DNA of 64,000 bases from CAZCTC01 sp964501335 (GCA_964501335.1 CAZCTC010000013.1:62001-126000); one strand, 5' to 3'. Positions 15,747 to 25,043 are shown, numbered from the stretch's first letter. Numbers and translations: made by a program. Notes: generated by a model from the letters alone, not told the origin.

Positions 15747-16996
15747 ACGCCTTGATCGTCAATGGCTCCCGCGCCGGCAATCCGGCCCCGCTGCGCCTGG
15801 CGGCCTGACTACAACAACAGGGCATGACAGCTCAGGTTTACCCGGCGGCGGATCTTCCCAAAGATCTGGAACTGTTAACCGTGGATCGGCTGTATCTCTC
15901 GGTCCTGTTCTCCTGGGACCTGCCAGCGGCGCTCGATCTGGCTCAACGCGCCCTGGACTTAGAAATCGCCGTCGAAATGGGCGGTCCCGCCGCCGAATAC
16001 AATGCCGCCACTATTCAGGATCGAATCGGCCTGGCCCCCTGGCAAGGTCTGCATCCCTGTGCCGCGGTCCATCTGGATCATCCCACCACCACCTGGACCA
16101 GTCGCGGCTGTTCCCGGCAGTGTGCCTTTTGCCTGGTATGGAAAATCGAAGGCCCTTTGACGGAGTTGGACGACTGGCAACCCGCCCCGATCGTCATGGA
16201 TAACAACTTCCTGGCCTGTTCGCCGGCCCATCAGGAGCGGGTGCTGCGCCGGTTGGCCGCCGCCGGCTATCGCAAAGTCGATTTCAATCAAGGCCTGGAT
16301 GCCCGCCTGTATACCCCGGCCTTTCGCCGGCTGCTGGAACGCTGCGGCGTCCAGCTCAGCTACTGGCGCTTCGCGTATGATGGCGCCCAAGACTGGCCCG
16401 CCGTCGAACGCGCCCTCCAGGATCTGCGCCAGGCCGGGATCGATTGGGCCACGATCCGGGTCTATCTGCTCTACAATCACCACGAATCCCCGGAAGAAGC
16501 GGTGGAACGAGCCGAACAGCTCATCAACTCCCGCGAGCATCCCCTGGCCTGTCCCTGGCCCATGGCCTACCGCCCGCTCGATTGGATGCAATCCGGCGAC
16601 TATGTAGCTCCCGGCTGGGATCTCCAGCAGCTCCGCGACTTCCGCCGCTATTACAGCCGCCCGCGCATCTGGCGGACCGTCGCCGCCTGGGCCGATTACG
16701 ATCGTCGCCGACCGCGCGGAGTAGCTCAAGGTTACACCCCAGATTGGAATGAAGTGGCGATCCGGGTCAAGACCGAAGCCGGCTGGCGCTGCGAACACTG
16801 CGGCCATCCCCATGAACCGAAAGCCGGCTACACCCTGACCGTCCATCACATCGACGGCCAGCCGCAAAACAATGCCTGGTCCAACCTGGTGGCGCTCTGT
16901 CAACGTTGCCACCTGGCCATCCAGCAAACCGGGACGATCCAGGCCGGGCAGTTGCCTTTGTTGCCCGACTATCTGCCGGCCTGGACCCGACGTTAA
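15743..16996 (+). pseudogene. Radical SAM-HNH fusion protein, with an in-frame TGA at codon 22
   Basis: The frame from ATG 15743 has a strong ribosome site (GAGGAGGAAG) and a 4-bp overlap with the previous gene. It encodes MNALIVNGSRAGNPAPLRLA before TGA at 15806-15808, then continues in the same frame as LQQQGMTAQVYP and on for 390 residues from ATG 15824. Counting from 15824, C96-x3-C100-x2-C103 (RGCSRQCAFC) is the radical SAM iron-sulfur motif, and residues ~310-367 form an HNH zinc motif (CEHCGHPHE...TVHHIDGQPQNN...LCQRCH). Radical SAM enzymes cleave S-adenosylmethionine to a radical; the substrate is unknown. The N-terminus looks like that of related radical SAM proteins, so the TGA probably replaces TGG or CGA. 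Restart at 15824 has only a weak ACAGGG upstream. Confidence 0.75.
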
Positions 16997-17038
16997 TCCA
17001 AAAATAGAATCCTCTGGATTCCAATGGGAGGGAGAGCG

Positions 17039-18421
17039 ATGGTAGATTTTGACAAACTCTATTCCGAAAGCGCCGAACAAGCCCTGATTGGCTCCATGTT
17101 CATCGATCCGGCAAGAGCGCCGGCCCTGTTGGAGCGCCTTTCCGCCGAGGAATTTTACTTTGTGGCCCATCAACATGTCTGGCGCGCGCTGCAGACCTGC
17201 GCCCGGCACGGCGGGATTGATATTCTGCTGGTCTCCGATGAATTGGAACGTAGCGGTGGATTGGAAACCCTGCCCTTGCTCTCCACCGTGGAGCAGCTGG
17301 AACGAACCGATCCTTTAAAAAAAGTAGGCCACGTCGGCTATCTGGCGGCGCTCATCAATGCCACCCCCACCGCCATTAATGCCGAGCACTACGCCCACGT
17401 CGTGCATCACTATGCCGCCCGGCGCGCTTTGTTGCCGCTGGCCAGCCAGCTGGTGAAACTGGCCCAACAGGAGGACCTGCCCTCCGATGCGCTGTTCGAT
17501 CAAGTCGGCAGTCTGGTGACCGCCGTAACCCGCCAGTTTGGCACCAGCGGCTCGGTCCATTCCCTGGCCGAACTGACGCCGACCGTTCAGGACGAGCTGC
17601 AAGCCATCTTAGAAGGCCGGATCCCGCCGGCGATTTATACCGGCCTGGCGGACCTGGATCGGATGATCGGCGGCTTCTTTCCCGGCGATCTCACGATCGT
17701 CGCCGCCCGGCCCGGCGTCGGCAAAACCACCTTTCTCCTGACCGCCGCGCAAAATGCCGCCCGGAACGGTAAGAAAGTCGTGATCTTCAGCCTGGAAATG
17801 GGGACCGGGCAGCTGATCCGCCGGATGTTAGCCGGCCCGGCCGGCGTCGATAGCTCCCGGTTACGGTCCGGCCCGCTGGAACCCGCCGAGTGGCCGGGAT
17901 TAACCCAGGGGCTCATAAGGCTTAACGAACTGCCCATCTGGATCGACGATACCGCCGCCATCCCGCTTTCCCACTTAAGGGCCGCGGTCACCACGCAGGC
18001 CCTGCGAGAAGGCGTGGATCTCATCATCGTCGATTACCTGCAGCTGGTACGCCCCGGCATGACTTCCCGGAATCGCACCGAGGAAATCGGCCTGATTACC
18101 GCCGGGCTCAAAGCCCTGGGCCGGGAAGTCGGCGTCCCCGTCATGGCCGCCGCGCAACTAAACCGCAGCGTCGAACAACGGCAGGACAAACGCCCCACCC
18201 TTTCCGATTTGCGCGAAGGCGGCTCGCAGGAGCAGGATGCCGACCAGGTGATCTTTCTGCACCGACCGGGACTCTATGGGGAAGATCAACCTACCAACCT
18301 GACCGAGCTGATCGTGGCCAAGCATCGCCATGGGCCGACCGGGATGGTCCATGCCATTTTCCGCCCGCGGGAACAAGACTTTGTGGGAGCGGTCCGGTTG
18401 GAGCTGGCTTCCTATGCCTGA
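17039..18421 (+). CDS. dnaB: Replicative DNA helicase DnaB
   Basis: The 460-residue protein has the DnaB N-terminal domain (SAEQALIGSMFIDP, FYFVAHQHVWRAL) and a RecA-like C-terminal helicase domain. The latter has Walker A ARPGVGKTT near residue 222, IFSLEMGTGQL, Walker B LIIVDYLQLV, and DLREGGSQEQDADQVIFLHR. It unwinds the replication fork as a hexamer. GGGAGGGAG lies 4-6 nt before ATG 17039, which is preferred to the ATG five codons upstream. The gene heads a replication module and overlaps the initiator-like gene by 8 bp. As it sits with partition and conjugation genes, it is probably the element's own helicase rather than the chromosomal one. Confidence 0.93.
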   Translation: MVDFDKLYSESAEQALIGSMFIDPARAPALLERLSAEEFYFVAHQHVWRALQTCARHGGIDILLVSDELERSGGLETLPLLSTVEQLERTDPLKKVGHVGYLAALINATPTAINAEHYAHVVHHYAARRALLPLASQLVKLAQQEDLPSDALFDQVGSLVTAVTRQFGTSGSVHSLAELTPTVQDELQAILEGRIPPAIYTGLADLDRMIGGFFPGDLTIVAARPGVGKTTFLLTAAQNAARNGKKVVIFSLEMGTGQLIRRMLAGPAGVDSSRLRSGPLEPAEWPGLTQGLIRLNELPIWIDDTAAIPLSHLRAAVTTQALREGVDLIIVDYLQLVRPGMTSRNRTEEIGLITAGLKALGREVGVPVMAAAQLNRSVEQRQDKRPTLSDLREGGSQEQDADQVIFLHRPGLYGEDQPTNLTELIVAKHRHGPTGMVHAIFRPREQDFVGAVRLELASYA

Positions 18422-19745
18422 TCCCACCCCCGCTACTCGCAACCTGCGGGCCCAACCCGTGTTTCATCAACGGGTCAATGCCGTCCTGCGCCCGGATCGC
18501 GTCGTCGTCTGTACGGAATATTTCTTCCTGCAGTGGCGGCCCCGGCTGGGCCCGGAGCGGGCCGCCCTGGTCGAAGCCTTGCGCTACCTGATCGCCCAAA
18601 CCGACCCCAAGGATGCCCCCGTGCAGCGCATCGAAATCACCGCCGCCCGGCTCTCCGAAATGACCGGCATGACCGCCCGCCAGGTGTTGGCCCTGCTCCA
18701 AAGCGAGCCGTTGGAAGACGACAAGCCCTGGCGCCGGCTGCAAAGCCCGGAAGAAAAAGGCTACAAGACCTATGTAGCCGACCAGGTGACGGCGCTGCGC
18801 TATTTTATTCCGCGCCTGCGCTATGCTTCGGCTTATGATCCCCAGGCTGGAAAAACTTTGCGCACCGGCTATATCCTCGAAGTGGCCCTGGATGATCCTT
18901 TGTTACCCCAGGATCAAGCCCTGTGCGCCGCCACCAACGATGCCGAACTCGAAAGCGTAAATGCAAATATCTGCATTTACGCTCCGGGCGTAAAACCCAA
19001 TATTTGCATTTACGCCCCCGTTTGTGACGAGCGTAAATGCAGAAATTGGGTTTTACGGGGCGTAAAACCCAATATTGGGGCGGGACTTTCAGTTAACTTA
19101 ACAGTAACAGAGACTAACGTCTCTGGCTCCGCCGACGCCGGCGCCCCGGCGATTTCTCAGGCCCCGGATGCCGCCGCCCGTTCGCGGCGCTCCGATCGGC
19201 TGAACGACGTTGCGCAAAGTCTGCCCACCGTCCCCGAAGTCGCCGCGATTCCCCCTACTGAGTTCTGTGAACCGGAAGGAGCGAAATCGCTTCAAGGAAC
19301 TGCCCTGCGGTCAGTCGATCTGGACCTGCCCCTGCCCCAATTGAAACAGCGCGCCCTGGCCGACCTGCATCGCGTGCGCCGGGCGTCCGCTCAAATCACG
19401 ATCGTCGCCCAATTTGTGGGCCGCCTGTTGGGCTTGGGCTATGACGATGCCGGATTGCCGCGGCGCAAACCGGATAAAACAGACCATGCCCGCGTCGGAG
19501 AACTGTGTAAACAGTTCACCGCCGAAGCGGTCCTGGAAACCGCCTTTGCCGTGGCCGGACGGATCCCCAACGACGCCCGCGATCCACTGGCCTATCTACG
19601 AGTCAGTCTGGAAAATCAGCGCCGCGAGCCAAAAGAACGTCCGGCGGCTTCTCGATCCTCTAAAAGCGATCGGGGCTGCGGCGTCAATCTGGATCAATAC
19701 TCGGCGGACGATTATCTGAAATCTTACGGAGAGACACAACCATGA
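18414..19745 (+). CDS. Replication initiator-like protein with internal origin-like repeats
   Basis: The 443-residue protein has an N-terminal region with a likely winged HTH (residues ~25-95, ITAARLSEMTGMTARQVLALL) and a C-terminal helical domain rich in charged residues, with a repeat-encoded linker between (NICIYAP twice and GVKPN twice, residues ~180-225). No exact family was recognised. Its place between DnaB and a DnaC-like loader, and the iterons inside its coding sequence, parallel lambda O, which carries the lambda origin within its gene. The start overlaps the end of dnaB and the stop overlaps the loader start by 4 bp. Initiator function is inferred. Confidence 0.65.
   Translation: MPDPTPATRNLRAQPVFHQRVNAVLRPDRVVVCTEYFFLQWRPRLGPERAALVEALRYLIAQTDPKDAPVQRIEITAARLSEMTGMTARQVLALLQSEPLEDDKPWRRLQSPEEKGYKTYVADQVTALRYFIPRLRYASAYDPQAGKTLRTGYILEVALDDPLLPQDQALCAATNDAELESVNANICIYAPGVKPNICIYAPVCDERKCRNWVLRGVKPNIGAGLSVNLTVTETNVSGSADAGAPAISQAPDAAARSRRSDRLNDVAQSLPTVPEVAAIPPTEFCEPEGAKSLQGTALRSVDLDLPLPQLKQRALADLHRVRRASAQITIVAQFVGRLLGLGYDDAGLPRRKPDKTDHARVGELCKQFTAEAVLETAFAVAGRIPNDARDPLAYLRVSLENQRREPKERPAASRSSKSDRGCGVNLDQYSADDYLKSYGETQP
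18955..19080. repeat. Iteron/inverted-repeat cluster, candidate replication origin inside the initiator gene
   Basis: GCGTAAATGCA occurs at 18955-18965 and 19031-19041, and inverted at 18972-18982 and 19005-19015. CGTAAAACCCAAT occurs at 18989-19001 and 19061-19073, and inverted at 19045-19057. The last two form a perfect 13-bp palindrome with a 3-bp spacer. All seven share the core CGTAAA. The tract is the most AT-rich part of this gene. Confidence 0.75.
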
Positions 19746-20422
19746 ATACCTGTCTTACCTGTGATGGATTGGGCTGGGTTCGGGCCAGTGGCACGGCCCA
19801 ACCGGGGGAACCGGACTTTGGCCGGCTGGTACGCTGCGCTTGTAACCCGGCCGTGCGGGAAATCGAGTTGCCGCTGAGGTTACAGCGGCAAACCTTTGCC
19901 AACTTTGTGGTCCTCGACGAAGCGCCGGCCCCTCAGGGGCGCGGCTCCAATCGCCTGATGCAAACCGCCGCGAAAGCCTTTGCGGCTCAGCCGCGAGGCT
20001 GGTTATTGCTGGCCGGCGCGGTCGGAACGGGAAAAACGCATCTGCTGGCCGCGATCGCCCACGCGGTCTCCTGCGCCTGCCATTTCTTAACCGCGCCGGA
20101 TCTCTTGGACGAACTCCGCAATGGATACGGAGACGATTCTTATGCGCAGCGGTTCGATACCCTGAAAATGACGCCGCTTTTGTTGCTCGATGACCTGGGC
20201 GCCGAATCGGCTACCGATTGGGCGGAAGAGAAGCTGTTCCAGCTGCTCAATCATCGTTACAACTGGGAGTTGCCCACCGCGATCGCTACCAATTTGCCGA
20301 TGGAAAAACTCCCGGCACGGCTGCGTTCCCGCCTTTGCGATCGGACCTTAGTGACGGCCGTCGTGGCCACCGTGGCCGATGTACGACGGAATCCCTTGTT
20401 GTCTACGTCATCGCATGCTTGA
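19742..20422 (+). CDS. DnaC/IstB-like helicase loader ATPase
   Basis: The 226-residue AAA+ protein begins with a Cys motif (CLTCDGLGWV...RCACN) typical of phage and element DnaC-like loaders. It has Walker A AGAVGTGKTH near residue 93 and Walker B LLLLDDLGAE near residue 145, with the arginine-rich segment LRSRLCDRT near the C-terminus. It should load the DnaB hexamer at the origin. It overlaps the initiator gene by 4 bp and is followed by an SSB-like gene, which completes a dnaB-initiator-loader-ssb module. Confidence 0.9.
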   Translation: MNTCLTCDGLGWVRASGTAQPGEPDFGRLVRCACNPAVREIELPLRLQRQTFANFVVLDEAPAPQGRGSNRLMQTAAKAFAAQPRGWLLLAGAVGTGKTHLLAAIAHAVSCACHFLTAPDLLDELRNGYGDDSYAQRFDTLKMTPLLLLDDLGAESATDWAEEKLFQLLNHRYNWELPTAIATNLPMEKLPARLRSRLCDRTLVTAVVATVADVRRNPLLSTSSHA

Positions 20423-20444
20423 AACGGATAAGAAGGAGTTTGCT

Positions 20445-20750
20445 ATGAACGGATACAATCAAGTCTGTCTTTCAGGAGTTATTCTGGGGGAAATTCGATA
20501 CTATACCGATGCCTCGCAAAATCCCAAGCTGGTTTTTATGCTGAAGAATGACTGCACCTCGTTTTACGTCGAAGCCATTCTCAAAGAGGGATTAAGTCTG
20601 GAATCGGGGAATCGAATCCTGGTCATGGGTTCGCTTTTCAGCCGTAAGCTCAACGGTCGCTACCTGACAGGAATCCGGGCGGAGACGATCGTCTTGTGGC
20701 CGGAGACTTTGCCACAAGTGCCTGAAAGCCGGCTTTCGATTTCAGTATGA
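20445..20750 (+). CDS. SSB-like single-stranded DNA-binding protein
   Basis: The 101-residue protein has an OB-fold pattern of the SSB family: NQVCLSGVILGEIRYY, KLVFMLKN, and RILVMGSLFSRKLNGRYLTGIRAETI. It lacks the long acidic C-terminal tail of bacterial SSB. AAGGAG precedes ATG 20445; the longer open frame from 20379 overlaps the loader gene and has no ribosome site. A terminator follows, so it closes the replication operon. Confidence 0.8.
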   Translation: MNGYNQVCLSGVILGEIRYYTDASQNPKLVFMLKNDCTSFYVEAILKEGLSLESGNRILVMGSLFSRKLNGRYLTGIRAETIVLWPETLPQVPESRLSISV

Positions 20751-20767
20751 GGATGAACTTAATGAGA

Positions 20768-20796
20768 ACCGCCCGCAAGATGTGTCTGCGGGCGGT
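20768..20796 (+). terminator. Terminator after the replication module
   Basis: ACCGCCCGCA (20768-20777) pairs with TGCGGGCGGT (20787-20796). CCCCTTCATTTTTA follows. It lies 17 bp after the SSB-like gene and also separates it from the convergent gene ending at 20822. Confidence 0.75.
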
Positions 20797-20821
20797 CCCC
20801 TTCATTTTTAGCAAATACCGG

Positions 20822-23407
20822 TTATCGTTGACGGAAAACAGCCGGAAGGTAACGACACCAAATATCACTCGGAGCCCATTGTAAAGATTGAGAATACGTT
20901 TCTGATACCCAGTCTACTCTATCCCTGGCCTGGACATAAACTGGATTGACGGTGCTGGTGCTGGGAAGAGTCCAGAGAATACGAGAAAGATAAGGTTGCC
21001 ATTCGGACCAATTCGTGCCGTCATTGCTCAATCGGATGGCCTGAACTCCACTTCTTGAATCCGTAGCCTGCACCGACAACCATACCGTCCCGGTAATAAA
21101 CGGGCAATCACCCCTTCCCTGTCCATTCGTAATCACCGACATCGCCTGAACCATCGGCCGGGTGTCATCAATATTAAAATTAAAAGTCTTGGGGCTCTCC
21201 TGATTGCCAACCTGATCCATGGCATAAGCCTGAATCGAATGCGGCCCTTCACCACTGGCCAAAAGTGAAACCTGATCGGTATAAACCGTCTGGGAAGGTT
21301 GGGCGTCCATGCTATAGGTAAGGTTGCTTACCCCGCTGGTGGCCCGTCCCGTTCCATTGTCTACCGCATTCAATCCAATGGACACCGTTCCACTATACCA
21401 GGAAGCAGGAAAAGCATTGTTCAACCTTACCGTTGTTGAAGGTGTGGCCAGGTCGATCCGCAGATCTAAATGCCGACTTTCCGCGCGATTCAAAGCCGGA
21501 TCATAGGCAGCAAAATAAATATCCATCTGCCCGGCCAGATTATTTTGAGTACGGGACCATGAATTTACACCAGTTTGACTAACCAAAATACCGCAATAAT
21601 CTCCATCACACTGAAACTGAAGTGGTCCCATGTGGTTTTCTCGATCGCTGGCCGTTCCGACAAAGGTCCATAGTTGCTGATTGCTCCAGATTTGCGTTTC
21701 CGTGTTTCCATTCGCAGAATCAAAAGTAATCACCGGCGGATCATCGTGGATGGTAATCTGGCGGGTTCCCTGCGGAGATAAAAAGTAATTACCGGTCATA
21801 TCCCTTATATTAATTCCCAACGTAATAAGGGTCCCATTTCCAATCCCATATAAACTCATGGGAGCATTGTAAGTACAGGTCTGTCCGGCTGCACAATCGG
21901 TTTCATCCAAAGTTATACGTTCCCAAAATCCGGTACCCTTATTAGCCACAAATTCTACACTACTAACCCCAGCACTATTCCCATCCCCACCGGCTTGAGC
22001 CGCCAGTTCCACCCCATAATCAACCTCTGCGCCTTGCAAAGGCCAGGTATACACTCCCTTTGCCGGCGTTGGCAGCACAAATACATATTTATCGTAGACC
22101 GGCCAGGCTGGGCTGAAAGGAGACTCGACCCCGTTCGTCACCTTGATTACATCAAACCTTAAATAATAATCCCCATATCCCCAATCGGGAATATGATCCA
22201 TGGTTATATTTACTGAAACGGATTGTCCTTGCGCCACCCCACAGCTAATTAAAGCCTGGTCACCCACAGCCGAACCCTGAGCCGGATGGGCCCAACGATA
22301 ACGGAGCCAATATTGAATAGTTCCATTCTCACAACTCCAATTACTCAATCCCGTATTCTGTATTAACACAGTTATAATTTCAGGATTACCTCGATATAAG
22401 TGGGGGATATCCTGACTCAGAACTCCATTAAACCGTAAAGGATTCCAGCGATTAGCAGGAGATATGCTGGTAACCACCTGTTTATTCGCGTTCCGAATAT
22501 TGACATCGGTATAGTAATGAAAAAGTATTTGTTCCGGGCGATTCCATCGGACATTCCAAAGTAAATTTGCATTGCTCGTGGCACCGCATTGATTTCCTAT
22601 CGCCCAACGTTCCGCACCATTTTGACTCATCCCTCGTCCGTGGCTACTACTGCTCGCAGGACAAGTTTCGTTTAAATTACTGATAGGGTCTGCTACACTA
22701 CGAAGATAGTCTGTAATTCCTGAGCTTGTATTCAATACCGCATCAGCTGAAAATTCGGTGAAAGCAGGCCCTAAATTAATATTGGAGCTATCATCCCATG
22801 AAAGATAATAACCGGCACTGTTTCCAACCACCGCATCACATAAATTCCGTTGCAAAGCAGAAAGGTTAGTGCTCAAACAAGAGTTATTTGCATTATCAGG
22901 AACCGATCCAAATTGATCAAATTTAAGCGGCACAAAAACCTGGTAGCTAACAGAATTATTGATTACATGATCACTTCGATTAAGAATCTGATGCCAGGCA
23001 TAGGAACGAGCAGCGATGGCTTGTGCTTCTAAAGCCGTTCGACCAAATAATCCGGGGCTGGTTTCTTGGGCTACTACATCTAATAAATAATCTTGATCAT
23101 AAGAAATATCAGGAAAATAAGTAGAATAGGGATAGGGACGTGCAGGACTAAAACAATCTTTGCCGGAATCTATGCAATATGCAGTACATCCATAACGATA
23201 ATCTCCTACCATACAATCTTCTCCCAAAGACGCACCATTTTCGTCCAATGGACGCATATGTAAATGTGCCCCCGTCGTACTTGGCGGCATCCAATTTTCT
23301 ACCACAGCCGATGTTTCCGCTGCTTTTGGCCTGTCAAACCCTCCTCCAAAAACTAGCCCTATAAAAATCACAAACACCGTTTGTAAAACAATTTTACGGC
23401 ACCTCAT
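20822..23407 (-). CDS. Secreted SpoIID/LytB-domain protein with Ig-like repeats
   Basis: The 861-residue protein has a signal peptide (IVLQTVFVIFIGLVFGGG, cut near AAE). A SpoIID/LytB domain follows at residues ~85-290: ALEAQAIAARSYAWHQIL near the start, and HGRGMSQNGAERWA near its end. SpoIID is a lytic transglycosylase acting on peptidoglycan stripped of stem peptides, while LytB relatives modify the wall. The rest is beta-sandwich repeats with typical D-N-T/Y motifs, ending in YLPAVFRQR. ATG 23407 overlaps the stop of the upstream gene (ATGA), which fixes the start. The gene is AT-richer than the element around it. Confidence 0.8.
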   Translation of the reverse strand: MRCRKIVLQTVFVIFIGLVFGGGFDRPKAAETSAVVENWMPPSTTGAHLHMRPLDENGASLGEDCMVGDYRYGCTAYCIDSGKDCFSPARPYPYSTYFPDISYDQDYLLDVVAQETSPGLFGRTALEAQAIAARSYAWHQILNRSDHVINNSVSYQVFVPLKFDQFGSVPDNANNSCLSTNLSALQRNLCDAVVGNSAGYYLSWDDSSNINLGPAFTEFSADAVLNTSSGITDYLRSVADPISNLNETCPASSSSHGRGMSQNGAERWAIGNQCGATSNANLLWNVRWNRPEQILFHYYTDVNIRNANKQVVTSISPANRWNPLRFNGVLSQDIPHLYRGNPEIITVLIQNTGLSNWSCENGTIQYWLRYRWAHPAQGSAVGDQALISCGVAQGQSVSVNITMDHIPDWGYGDYYLRFDVIKVTNGVESPFSPAWPVYDKYVFVLPTPAKGVYTWPLQGAEVDYGVELAAQAGGDGNSAGVSSVEFVANKGTGFWERITLDETDCAAGQTCTYNAPMSLYGIGNGTLITLGINIRDMTGNYFLSPQGTRQITIHDDPPVITFDSANGNTETQIWSNQQLWTFVGTASDRENHMGPLQFQCDGDYCGILVSQTGVNSWSRTQNNLAGQMDIYFAAYDPALNRAESRHLDLRIDLATPSTTVRLNNAFPASWYSGTVSIGLNAVDNGTGRATSGVSNLTYSMDAQPSQTVYTDQVSLLASGEGPHSIQAYAMDQVGNQESPKTFNFNIDDTRPMVQAMSVITNGQGRGDCPFITGTVWLSVQATDSRSGVQAIRLSNDGTNWSEWQPYLSRILWTLPSTSTVNPVYVQARDRVDWVSETYSQSLQWAPSDIWCRYLPAVFRQR

Positions 23408-24717
23408 TGTTCTATTTCCATATTGGCTGTACAAAAACGCCATTCGGTTACTTCATCAGGGGGAGTTGCATCTGCACAAGATAATCCGATACGACTTCCA
23501 TCAGGAGACCATAAAATACCATAATAGCTAATCGCAAAAAAACTTTGTTCAGGGAAAATGGGTTTTAAATTACCGGTAGCCGCATCTACAAGATAAAGAT
23601 TTTTAAAACTAGCCATTAGAGGATCTTGATTTGCATCAACGGTTATCAAGAGAACATTTCCCCTGGGCATCCAATCCATGTTATTGACATTTCGCCACTC
23701 CGAATTAATATCTCGCACTTCTCCTGTAAAAGTATCGAGAATTCTAAGTTTCATTAACCGTAAGGGTAATTCCCCTACTGTCACCAACATCGCTATATAA
23801 CGTCCATCACTGCTCCATTTTACATCGTAGGCCCATGCTTTTTTATTATCAAGAAGACCAAGATCAACTTCACATACAAATTGAGTTTTTTGGTTGACCA
23901 AATAGAATCCACCTCGTTGGTACATTACCGCCATCATCCCGTCAGGGCTCCAGGAATCCATATAATACCAATTGGAATTGGATTGATTCGGCAACCCATT
24001 TATCAAAGATTCGGGTACATGCAATTTTTTTAAATCTAAGGATTGTATTCCTTGAGAAGCCGAAGAAAATATAATTTCTTGCCCGTCAGAACTCAAAGAA
24101 AGGAGTGAAGTTCCTAGATCTGTAGCCAATTCTTCAAAAGGCAAATCCTCTCCTTGAGATAATCGCAACACACGTTTAGAATCCGGTAAAATAAAATCTA
24201 CAAAAGCAACTGCATTTTGCGACGGTAACCAGATAGCCCCTTTTTCACTACCATACCATTCAGCATACCGCTTTATCTCATTGGTGTTTAAATTAATGGT
24301 TTCAAGGTATTCTTTAGGGGATCCTGATATGTGACGACCTATCAGCCAACTCTGATTATCGGGTAACCATTGATACAATCTAATAGAAGTTTTACTGGTT
24401 AAAACTATTTCCGGGTCTGAAAACCGAAATGAATCTAAAGAAAATTCAGGAGAACTTGCTAATGCGGTTGAACCAAACGAACAAAAAGGAATTTGTCCAG
24501 TTACCGCCGGAACAGCTGAAACCGTTTCCAAAATCTGATTCTCAATAGCAGCAGCTGCTGGTTGAACGGTATTGGTAGAAAACGGCATAGATATCGGGGA
24601 AACCGTTTCCGGTTGGCGTGCCGCAAAAGAAACGGGAATGTTGTAAACGGCTACCATCCCAACAATAGCAACCAGAATAATGAGCGCTCCGAGCCCTAGG
24701 ATCTGCTTGGTGTTCAT
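23404..24717 (-). CDS. Membrane-anchored TolB/WD40-like beta-propeller protein
   Basis: The 437-residue protein has one N-terminal membrane anchor (residues ~8-30, GALIILVAIVGMVAVYNIPV) and an extracytoplasmic domain. Repeated blades read WSSDGRYIAML, LSSDGQEIIFS, WSPDGMMAVMY and WSPDGSRIGLS, the TolB/WD40-like PD40 pattern. Such propellers bind proteins or glycans; no catalytic residues are expected. AGGAG lies 6 nt before ATG 24717; a TTG one codon upstream is less likely. The stop overlaps the SpoIID-type gene, so the two form a two-gene operon. Base composition is the most AT-rich of any gene here. Confidence 0.78.
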   Translation of the reverse strand: MNTKQILGLGALIILVAIVGMVAVYNIPVSFAARQPETVSPISMPFSTNTVQPAAAAIENQILETVSAVPAVTGQIPFCSFGSTALASSPEFSLDSFRFSDPEIVLTSKTSIRLYQWLPDNQSWLIGRHISGSPKEYLETINLNTNEIKRYAEWYGSEKGAIWLPSQNAVAFVDFILPDSKRVLRLSQGEDLPFEELATDLGTSLLSLSSDGQEIIFSSASQGIQSLDLKKLHVPESLINGLPNQSNSNWYYMDSWSPDGMMAVMYQRGGFYLVNQKTQFVCEVDLGLLDNKKAWAYDVKWSSDGRYIAMLVTVGELPLRLMKLRILDTFTGEVRDINSEWRNVNNMDWMPRGNVLLITVDANQDPLMASFKNLYLVDAATGNLKPIFPEQSFFAISYYGILWSPDGSRIGLSCADATPPDEVTEWRFCTANMEIEQ

Positions 24718-24997
24718 CAAAATCTCCTTTGGTTTTCTTTCATGATTATGGTTCTCATAAAATGGGCAAATGATGCAGATCGGGGAAGGGAGAGAAGGGG
24801 AGAGTCACTCTATGTCATTGCCTATCTCTATTGTGAGTGTTTTAAAGTTTTTTGCAAGCCCTGACATATAAAAACTTGATCTGTGCATTGTAGCTATAAC
24901 TGGGCTGTTTGGAAAATTGATTGATTGCGGTTACAACCTCACCTCTTCGTTAATTTCACAATCATTGAAAATCGTCCCTCCATTCCCCAAAACCGAT

Positions 24998-25025
24998 TTG
25001 TTAATTTTCTTAAAGATGGTATTAT
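24998..25025 (+). promoter_or_regulatory. Promoter of the Fur-family/cbiMQO operon
   Basis: TTGTTA (24998-25003) and TATTAT (25020-25025) are 16 bp apart, 32 bp before the regulator ATG. The -10 element lies at the edge of the palindrome at 25022-25043, so a bound repressor would block it. Confidence 0.6.
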
Positions 25026-25043
25026 TGCGAATATTCGCAATAA
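25022..25043. promoter_or_regulatory. Fur-family operator, perfect 22-bp palindrome
   Basis: The half-site TTATTGCGAAT is followed directly by its exact complement ATTCGCAATAA. It overlaps the promoter -10 and ends 13 bp before the ATG of the Fur-family gene. Its size and symmetry fit a Fur/Zur/Nur/PerR dimer site and imply autoregulation. Confidence 0.7.
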
